Positions 48,366-58,729 of a DNA stretch of 64,000 bases are shown piece after piece; position 1 is the stretch's first letter; each line of letters starts with the position of its first letter. Below the pieces are notes generated by a model, which saw nothing but the letters and a program-made list of their open reading frames with translations, made no database searches and had not been told where the DNA came from. The DNA is taken from the NCBI RefSeq assembly GCF_045679555.1, contig NC_092091.1, forward strand, positions 91,530,190 to 91,594,189, written 5' to 3'. This DNA is from Salvelinus alpinus (taxonomy: Eukaryota > Chordata > Actinopteri > Salmoniformes > Salmonidae). Both the position numbers and the translations under genes were made by a program.

Positions 48366-49262
48366 ATATCTCTAACTGTTATTGGTTTACAGACCTATCA
48401 TATGTAACTGTTATTAGTAGGTCTACAGACCTATCATATGTAACTGTTATTAGTAGGTCTACAGACCTATCATATGTAACTGTTATTAGTAGGTCTACAG
48501 ACCTATCATATCTAACTGTTATTAGTAGGTCTATAGACCTATCATATCTAACTGTTATTAGTAGGTCTATAGACCTATCATATCTAACTGTTATTAGTAG
48601 GTCTACAGACCTATCATATCTAACTGTTATTAGTAGGTCTACAGACCTATCATATCTAACTGTTATTGGTGTGACTACAGACCTATCATATCTAACTGTT
48701 ATTGGTTGGACTACAGATCTATCATATCTAACTGTTATTTGTTGGTCTACAGACCTATCATATCTAACTGTTATTAGTAGGTCTACAGACCTATCATATC
48801 TAACTGTTATTAGTAGGTCTACAGACCTATCATATCTAACTGTTAATAATTGGTCTACAGACCTATCATATCTAACTGTTATTAGTAGGTCTACAGACCT
48901 ATCATATCTAACTGTTATTAGTAGGTCTACAGACCTATCATATCTAACTGTTATTAGTAGGTCTACAGACCTATCATATCTAACTGTTATTGGTGTGACT
49001 ACAGACCTATCATATCTAACTGTTATTGGTTGGACTACAGACCTATCATATCTAACTGTTATTGGTTGGTCTACAGACCTATCATATCTAACTGTTATTA
49101 GTAGGTCTACAGACCTATCATATCTAACTGTTATTAGTAGGTCTAAAGACCTATCATATCTAACTGTTATTAGTAGGTCTAAAGACCTATCATATCTAAC
49201 TGTTATTGGTTGGTCTACAGACCTATCATATCTAACTGTTATTGGTTGGATTACAGACCTAT
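48366..49262. repeat. 36-bp minisatellite, unit 4
   Basis: About 25 copies, same order as units 2 and 3. Confidence 0.95.
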
Positions 49263-49343
49263 GTCCTACTGGTTTTACTGTGTAAAGTTATTAACTGGAA
49301 TGATTTTAATATTTACCTGAATACTATTCTCTGTGTCTGAAAG

Positions 49344-49439
49344 GCTTTTGGGAGCAGCATCTCCTGCTCCAAGCCAACTCTCCTTGAAAAGTGACCACTC
49401 CATGGATCGACTGATCTCATTTACAAATGGTGATCTCAG
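49344..49439 (+). CDS. NLR N-terminal repeat exon, copy 4
   Basis: Identical by eye to copy 3 (KSDHSMDR form), with intact splice sites and phase 2-2. Confidence 0.6.
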
Positions 49440-49442
49440 GTA

Positions 49443-49585
49443 CAGTACCAGTCAAAAGTTTGGACACACCTACTCATTCAAGGGTTTTTCTTTATTTTTA
49501 CTAATTTCTACATTGTAGAATAATAGTGAAGATACAACCATAAAATAACACGTGGAATCATGTACCAAAAAATGTTAAACAACTA
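49443..49585. mobile_element. Truncated Tc1-like end after exon copy 4
   Basis: Same fragment and junctions as the other units. Confidence 0.85.
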
Positions 49586-51576
49586 GGCCTGTATTACTAG
49601 TGATATGGACTGGATTAGGACTATATTACTAGTAATGTGGACTGGAATAGGACTATATTACTAGTGATGTGGACTGGAATAGGACTATATTACTAGTGAT
49701 GTGGACTGGAATAGGACTATATTACTAGTGATGTGGACTGGAATAGGACTATATTACTAGTGATATGGACTGGAATAGGACTATATGACTAGTGATGTGG
49801 ATTGGAATAGGACTATATTACTAGTGATATGGACTGGAATAGGACTATATTACTAGTGATATGGACTGGAATAGGACTATATTACTAGTGATGTGGATTG
49901 GAATAGGACTATATTACTAGTGATGTGGATTGGAATAGGACTATATTACTAGTGATGTGGATTGGAATAGGACTATATTACTAGTGATATGGACTGGAAT
50001 AGGACTATATGACTAGTGATGTGGATTGGAATAGGACTATATTACTAGTGATATGGACTGGAATAGGACTATATTACTAGTGATATGGACTGGAATAGGA
50101 CTATATTACTAGTGATGTGGATTGGAATAGGACTATATTACTAGTGATGTGGATTGGAATAGGACTATATTACTAGTGATGTGGATTGGAATAGGACTAT
50201 ATTACTAGTGATATGGACTGGAATAGGACTATATTACTAGTGATATGGACTGGAATAGGACTATATTACTAGTGATATGGATTGGAATAGGACTATATTA
50301 CTAGTGATATGGACTGGAATAGGACTATATTACTAGTAATGTGGACTGGAATAGGACTATATTACTAGTGATATGGACTGGAATAGACCTATATTACTAG
50401 TGATGTGGATTGGAATAGGACTATATTACTAGTGATATGGACTGGAATAGGACTATATGACTAGTGATGTGGATTGGAATAGGACTATATTACTAGTGAT
50501 ATGGACTGGAATAGGACTATATTACTAGTGATATGGACTGGAATAGGACTATATTACTAGTGATGTGGATTGGAATAGGACTATATTACTAGTGATGTGG
50601 ATTGGAATAGGACTATATTACTAGTGATGTGGATTGGAATAGGACTATATTACTAGTGATATGGACTGGAATAGGACTATATTACTAGTGATATGGACTG
50701 GAATAGGACTATATTACTAGTGATATGGATTGGAATAGGACTATATTACTAGTGATATGGACTGGAATAGGACTATATTACTAGTGATATGGATTGGAAT
50801 AGGACTATATTACTAGTGATATGGATTGGAATAGGACTATATTACTAGTGATATGGATTGGAATAGGACTATATTACTAGTGATATGGACTGGAATAGGA
50901 CTATATTACTAGTGATGTGGATTGGAATAGGACTATATTACTAGTGATGTGGATTGGAATAGGACTATATTACTAGTGATGTGGATTGGAATAGGACTAT
51001 ATTACTAGTGATATGGACTGGAATAGGACTATATTACTAGTGATATGGACTGGAATAGGACTATATTACTAGTGATATGGGTTGGAATAGGACTATATGA
51101 CTAGTGATGTGGATTGGAATAGGACTATATTACTAGTGATGTGGATTGGAATAGGACTATATTACTAGTGATGTGGATTGGAATAGGACTATATTACTAG
51201 TGATGTGGATTGGAATAGGACTATATTACTAGTGATGTGGATTGGAATAGGACTATATTACTAGTGATATGGACTGGAATAGGACTATATTACTAGTGAT
51301 ATGGACTGGAATAGGACTATATTACTAGTGATGTGGATTGGAATAGGACTATATTACTAGTGATATGGACTGGAATAGGACTATATTACTAGTAATGTGG
51401 ACTGGAATAGGACTATATTACTAGTGATATGGACTGGAATAGGACTATATATTACTAGTGATATGGACTGGAATAGGACTATATTACTAGTGGTATGGAC
51501 TGGAATAGGACTATATTACTAGTGATGTGGACTGGAATAGGACTATATTACTAGTGATATGGACTGGAATAGGCCT
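49586..51576. repeat. 32-bp minisatellite, unit 5
   Basis: 1991 bp, near-identical to the array of unit 4. Confidence 0.95.
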
Positions 51577-52473
51577 ATATCTCTAACTGTTATTGGTTTA
51601 CAGACCTATCATATGTAACTGTTATTAGTAGGTCTACAGACCTATCATATGTAACTGTTATTAGTAGGTCTACAGACCTATCATATGTAACTGTTATTAG
51701 TAGGTCTACAGACCTATCATATCTAACTGTTATTAGTAGGTCTATAGACCTATCATATCTAACTGTTATTAGTAGGTCTATAGACCTATCATATCTAACT
51801 GTTATTAGTAGGTCTACAGACCTATCATATCTAACTGTTATTAGTAGGTCTACAGACCTATCATATCTAACTGTTATTGGTGTGACTACAGACCTATCAT
51901 ATCTAACTGTTATTGGTTGGACTACAGATCTATCATATCTAACTGTTATTTGTTGGTCTACAGACCTATCATATCTAACTGTTATTAGTAGGTCTACAGA
52001 CCTATCATATCTAACTGTTATTAGTAGGTCTACAGACCTATCATATCTAACTGTTATTAATTGGTCTACAGACCTATCATATCTAACTGTTATTAGTAGG
52101 TCTACAGACCTATCATATCTAACTGTTATTAGTAGGTCTACAGACCTATCATATCTAACTGTTATTAGTAGGTCTACAGACCTATCATATCTAACTGTTA
52201 TTGGTGTGACTACAGACCTATCATATCTAACTGTTATTGGTTGGACTACAGACCTATCATATCTAACTGTTATTGGTTGGTCTACAGACCTATCATATCT
52301 AACTGTTATTAGTAGGTCTACAGACCTATCATATCTAACTGTTATTAGTAGGTCTAAAGACCTATCATATCTAACTGTTATTAGTAGGTCTAAAGACCTA
52401 TCATATCTAACTGTTATTGGTTGGTCTACAGACCTATCATATCTAACTGTTATTGGTTGGATTACAGACCTAT
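51577..52473. repeat. 36-bp minisatellite, unit 5
   Basis: About 25 copies. It has GTTATTAATTGG at about 52,055 where the other units have GTTAATAATTGG. Confidence 0.95.
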
Positions 52474-52554
52474 GTCCTACTGGTTTTACTGTGTAAAGTT
52501 ATTAACTGGAATGATTTTAATATTTACCTGAATACTATTCTCTGTGTCTGAAAG

Positions 52555-52650
52555 GCTTTTGGGAGCAGCATCTCCTGCTCCAAGCCAACTCTCCTTGAAA
52601 AGTGACCACTCCATGGATCGACTGATCTCATTTACAAATGGTGATCTCAG
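52555..52650 (+). CDS. NLR N-terminal repeat exon, copy 5
   Basis: Same as copies 3 and 4 (KSDHSMDR form), the last copy in the window. The next coding exon must lie beyond 64,000, because only repeats and insertions follow. Confidence 0.6.
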
Positions 52651-52653
52651 GTA

Positions 52654-52796
52654 CAGTACCAGTCAAAAGTTTGGACACACCTACTCATTCAAGGGTTTTT
52701 CTTTATTTTTACTAATTTCTACATTGTAGAATAATAGTGAAGATACAACCATAAAATAACACGTGGAATCATGTACCAAAAAATGTTAAACAACTA
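52654..52796. mobile_element. Truncated Tc1-like end after exon copy 5
   Basis: Same fragment and junctions as the other units. Confidence 0.85.
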
Positions 52797-55700
52797 GGCC
52801 TGTATTACTAGTGATATGGACTGGATTAGGACTATATTACTAGTAATGTGGACTGGAATAGGACTATATTACTAGTGATGTGGACTGGAATAGGACTATA
52901 TTACTAGTGATGTGGACTGGAATAGGACTATATTACTAGTGATGTGGACTGGAATAGGACTATATTACTAGTGATATGGACTGGAATAGGACTATATGAC
53001 TAGTGATGTGGATTGGAATAGGACTATATTACTAGTGATATGGACTGGAATAGGACTATATTACTAGTGATATGGACTGGAATAGGACTATATTACTAGT
53101 GATGTGGATTGGAATAGGACTATATTACTAGTGATGTGGATTGGAATAGGACTATATTACTAGTGATGTGGATTGGAATAGGACTATATTACTAGTGATA
53201 TGGACTGGAATAGGACTATATTACTAGTGATATGGACTGGAATAGGACTATATGACTAGTGATGTGGATTGGAATAGGACTATATTACTAGTGATATGGA
53301 CTGGAATAGGACTATATTACTAGTGATATGGACTGGAATAGGACTATATTACTAGTGATGTGGATTGGAATAGGACTATATTACTAGTGATGTGGATTGG
53401 AATAGGACTATATTACTAGTGATGTGGATTGGAATAGGACTATATTACTAGTGATATGGACTGGAATAGGACTATATTACTAGTGATATGGACTGGAATA
53501 GGACTATATTACTAGTGATATGGATTGGAATAGGACTATATTACTAGTGATATGGACTGGAATAGGACTATATTACTAGTAATGTGGACTGGAATAGGAC
53601 TATATTACTAGTGATATGGACTGGAATAGACCTATATTACTAGTGATGTGGATTGGAATAGGACTATATTACTAGTGATATGGACTGGAATAGGACTATA
53701 TGACTAGTGATGTGGATTGGAATAGGACTATATTACTAGTGATATGGACTGGAATAGGACTATATTACTAGTGATATGGACTGGAATAGGACTATATTAC
53801 TAGTGATGTGGATTGGAATAGGACTATATTACTAGTGATGTGGATTGGAATAGGACTATATTACTAGTGATGTGGATTGGAATAGGACTATATTACTAGT
53901 GATATGGACTGGAATAGGACTATATTACTAGTGATATGGACTGGAATAGGACTATATTACTAGTGATATGGATTGGAATAGGACTATATTACTAGTGATA
54001 TGGACTGGAATAGGACTATATTACTAGTGATATGGATTGGAATAGGACTATATTACTAGTGATATGGATTGGAATAGGACTATATTACTAGTGATATGGA
54101 TTGGAATAGGACTATATTACTAGTGATGTGGATTGGAATAGGACTATATTACTAGTGATGTGGATTGGAATAGGACTATATTACTAGTGATGTGGATTGG
54201 AATAGGACTATATTACTAGTGATATGGACTGGAATAGGACTATATTACTAGTGATATGGACTGGAATAGGACTATATTACTAGTGATATGGATTGGAATA
54301 GGACTATATGACTAGTGATGTGGATTGGAATAGGACTATATTACTAGTGATGTGGATTGGAATAGGACTATATTACTAGTGATGTGGATTGGAATAGGAC
54401 TATATTACTAGTGATGTGGATTGGAATAGGACTATATTACTAGTGATGTGGATTGGAATAGGACTATATTACTAGTGATATGGACTGGAATAGGACTATA
54501 TTACTAGTGATATGGACTGGAATAGGACTATATTACTAGTGATGTGGATTGGAATAGGACTATATTACTAGTGATATGGACTGGAATAGGACTATATTAC
54601 TAGTGATGTGGATTGGAATAGGACTATATTACTAGTGATGTGGATTGGAATAGGACTATATTACTAGTGATATGGACTGGAATAGGACTATATTACTAGT
54701 GATATGGACTGGAATAGGACTATATTACTAGTGATATGGACTGGAATAGGACTATATTACTAGTGATGTGGATTGGAATAGGACTATATTACTAGTGATA
54801 TGGACTGGAATAGGACTATATTACTAGTGATGTGGACTGGAATAGGACTATATTACTAGTGATATGGACTGGAATAGGACTATATTACTAGTGATATGGA
54901 CTGGAATAGGACTATATTACTAGTGATATGGACTGGAATAGGACTATATTACTAGTGATGTGGACTGGAATAGGACTATATTACTAGTGATGTGGATTGG
55001 AATAGGACTATATTACTAGTGATATGGACTGGAATAGGACTATATTACTAGTGATATGGACTGGAATAGGACTATATTACTAGTGATATGGACTGGAATA
55101 GGACTATATTACTAGTGATATGGACTGGAATAGGACTATATTACTAGTGATATGGACTGGAATAGGACTATATTACTAGTGATATGGACTGGAATAGGAC
55201 TATATTACTAGTGATGTGGATTGGAATAGGACTATATTACTAGTGATATGGACTGGAATAGGACTATATTACTAGTGATGTGGACTGGAATAGGACTATA
55301 TTACTAGTGATATGGACTGGAATAGGACTATATTACTAGTGATATGGACTGGAATAGGACTATATTACTAGTGATGTGGATTGGAATAGGACTATATTAC
55401 TAGTGATGTGGACTGGAATAGGACTATATTACTAGTGATATGGACTGGAATAGGACTATATTACTAGTGATATGGACTGGAATAGGACTATATTACTAGT
55501 GATGTGGATTGGAATAGGACTATATTACTAGTATTGTGGATTGGAATAGGACTATATTACTAGTGATGTGGATTGGAATAGGACTATATTACTAGTGATA
55601 TGGACTGGAATAGGACTATATTACTAGTGATATGGACTGGAATAGGACTATATTACTAGTGATATGGACTGGAATAGGACTATATTACTAGTGATGTGGA

Positions 55701-58690
55701 TTGGAATAGGACTATATTACTAGTGATGTGGATTGGAATAGGACTATATTACTAGTGATATGGACTGGAATAGGACTATATTACTAGTGATATGGACTGG
55801 AATAGGACTATATTACTAGTGATATGGATTGGAATAGGACTATATTACTAGTGATGTGGATTGGAATAGGACTATATTACTAGTGATATGGACTGGAATA
55901 GGACTATATTACTAGTGATGTGGACTGGAATAGGACTATATTACTAGTGATATGGACTGGAATAGGACTATATTACTAGTGATATGGACTGGAATAGGAC
56001 TATATTACTAGTGATGTGGATTGGAATAGGACTATATTACTAGTGATGTGGATTGGAATAGGACTATATTACTAGTGATATGGACTGGAATAGGACTATA
56101 TTACTAGTGATATGGACTGGAATAGGACTATATTACTAGTGATATGGACTGGAATAGGACTATATTACTAGTGATGTGGATTGGAATAGGACTATATTAC
56201 TAGTGATATGGACTGGAATAGGACTATATTACTAGTGATGTGGACTGGAATAGGACTATATTACTAGTGATATGGACTGGAATAGGACTATATTACTAGT
56301 GATATGGACTGGAATAGGACTATATTACTAGTGATATGGACTGGAATAGGACTATATTACTAGTGATGTGGATTGGAATAGGACTATATTACTAGTGATG
56401 TGGATTGGAATAGGACTATATTACTAGTGATATGGACTGGAATAGGACTATATTACTAGTGATATGGACTGGAATAGGACTATATTACTAGTGATATGGA
56501 CTGGAATAGGACTATATTACTAGTGATGTGGATTGGAATAGGACTATATTACTAGTGATGTGGATTGGAATAGGACTATATTACTAGTGATATGGACTGG
56601 AATAGGACTATATTACTAGTGATATGGACTGGAATAGGACTATATTACTAGTGATATGGATTGGAATAGGACTATATTACTAGTGATATGGATTGGAATA
56701 GGACTATATTACTAGTGATATGGACTGGAATAGGACTATATTACTAGTGATATGGACTGGAATAGGACTATATTACTAGTGATGTGGATTGGAATAGGAC
56801 TATATTACTAGTGATGTGGATTGGAATAGGACTATATTACTAGTGATATGGACTGGAATAGGACTATATTACTAGTGATATGGACTGGAATAGGACTATA
56901 TTACTAGTGATGTGGATTGGAATAGGACTATATTACTAGTGATGTGGATTGGAATAGGACTATATTACTAGTGATATGGACTGGAATAGGACTATATTAC
57001 TAGTGATATGGACTGGAATAGGACTATATTACTAGTGATGTGGATTGGAATAGGACTATATTACTAGTGATATGGATTGGAATAGGACTATATTACTAGT
57101 GATATGGACTGGAATAGGACTATATTACTAGTGATATGGATTGGAATAGGACTATATTACTAGTGATATGGATTGGAATAGGACTATATTACTAGTGATA
57201 TGGATTGGAATAGGACTATATTACTAGTGATATGGACTGGAATAGGACTATATTACTAGTGATATGGATTGGAATATGACTATATTACTAGTGATATGGA
57301 CTGGAATAGGACTATATTACTAGTGATGTGGATTGGAATAGGACTATATTACTAGTGATATGGATTGGAATAGGACTATATTACTAGTGATATGGACTGG
57401 AATAGGACTATATTACTAGTGATATGGATTGGAATAGGACTATATTACTAGTGATATGGATTGGAATAGGACTATATTACTAGTGATATGGATTGGAATA
57501 GGACTATATTACTAGTGATATGGACTGGAATAGGACTATATTACTAGTGATGTGGATTGGAATAGGACTATATTACTAGTGATGTGGATTGGAATAGGAC
57601 TATATTACTAGTGATGTGGATTGGAATAGGACTATATTACTAGTGATGTGGATTGGAATAGGACTATATTACTAGTGATGTGGATTGGAATAGGACTATA
57701 TTACTAGTGATGTGGATTGGAATAGGACTATATTACTAGTGATGTGGATTGGAATAGGACTATATTACTAGTGATGTGGATTGGAATAGGACTATATTAC
57801 TAGTGATGTGGATTGGAATAGGACTATATTACTAGTGATATGGACTGGAATAGGACTATATTACTAGTAATGTGGACTGGAATAGGACTATATTACTAGT
57901 GATGTGGATTGGAATAGGACTATATTACTAGTGATATGGATTGGAATAGGACTATATTACTAGTGATATGGACTGGAATAGGACTATATTACTAGTGATA
58001 TGGATTGGAATAGGACTATATTACTAGTGATATGGACTGGAATAGGACTATATTACTAGTGATATGGACTGGAATAGGACTATATTACTAGTGATGTGGA
58101 CTGGAATAGGACTATATTACTAGTGATGTGGACTGGAATAGGACTATATTACTAGTGATATGGACTGGAATAGGACTATATTACTAGTGATATGGACTGG
58201 AATAGGACTATATTACTAGTGATATGGACTGGAATAGGACTATATTACTAGTGATGTGGACTGGAATAGGACTATATTACTAGTGATGTGGACTGGAATA
58301 GGACTATATTACTAGTGATATGGACTGGAATAGGACTATATTACTAGTGATGTGGACTGGAATAGGCCTTTATTACTATTGATATGGACTGGAATAGGAC
58401 TATATTACTAGTGATATGGACTGGAATAGGACTATATTACTAGTGATGTGGACTGGAATAGGCCTTTATTACTATTGATATGGACTGGAATAGGACTATA
58501 TTACTAGTGATATGGACTGGAATAGGACTATATTACTAGTGATATGGACTGGAATAGACCTATATTACTAGTGATGTTGACTGGAATAGGACTGTATATT
58601 ACTAGTGATGTGGACTGGAATAGAACTATATTACTAGTGATATGGACTGGAATAGGACTATATTACTAGTGATGTGGACTGGAATAGAAC
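52797..58690. repeat. 32-bp minisatellite, expanded sixth array (left part)
   Basis: About 184 copies of the 32-bp unit. The array continues after a LINE insertion (62,217-63,024) and after a second insertion (63,390-63,427). No 36-bp array or exon follows it in the window. Edge units beyond 62,280 are more variable (extra AT, GGTATGG, GATTTGG), while the centre is nearly uniform. Confidence 0.96.
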
Positions 58691-58704
58691 TAGTAATATA
58701 GTCC
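58691..58704. other. Inverted filler at the LINE 5' junction
   Basis: TAGTAATATAGTCC is the exact reverse complement of GGACTATATTACTA from the surrounding 32-bp repeat. It sits between the array (ending GGAATAGAAC) and the LINE start. The array resumes at the LINE 3' end with TATATTACTAGTG, the expected continuation of GAAC. The insertion thus has a short inverted target-derived filler instead of an ordinary target duplication. Confidence 0.75.
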
Positions 58705-58729
58705 TTTTGACTTCCGGCGCCGAAAAGAG

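Larger units (their letters stand above)
38526..52796 (+). repeat. Macrosatellite of five units carrying an NLR exon
   Basis: Each unit is a 32-bp minisatellite, then a 36-bp minisatellite, then about 80 bp of unique acceptor DNA, a 96-bp exon, and about 145 bp of a truncated Tc1 end. The starts of successive exons lie exactly 2891, 2891, 3211 and 3211 bp apart. Units 2 and 3 are alike, and units 4 and 5 are alike. The extra 320 bp of the longer pair equals ten 32-bp repeats. Unit 1 has a shorter 32-bp array (884 bp) and one 36-bp copy fewer. Exons 1 and 2 share AACTCC where exons 3-5 have CACTCC. This is tandem duplication of the whole unit, recent by its near identity. Confidence 0.92.

Noticed and set aside
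39714-52496. Five 192-204 codon frames of DLSYLTVISRST repeats
   Set aside because: They are the 36-bp minisatellite in each macrosatellite unit. The supported coding part is the 96-bp exon further downstream.
38526-52796. Pure assembly duplication as explanation of the five units
   Set aside because: The units differ in array length (884, 1671, 1991 bp), in 36-bp copy number, at the Asn/His codon and at scattered bases, so at least three distinct classes are real. The exact copy number within each class still needs read-level proof.
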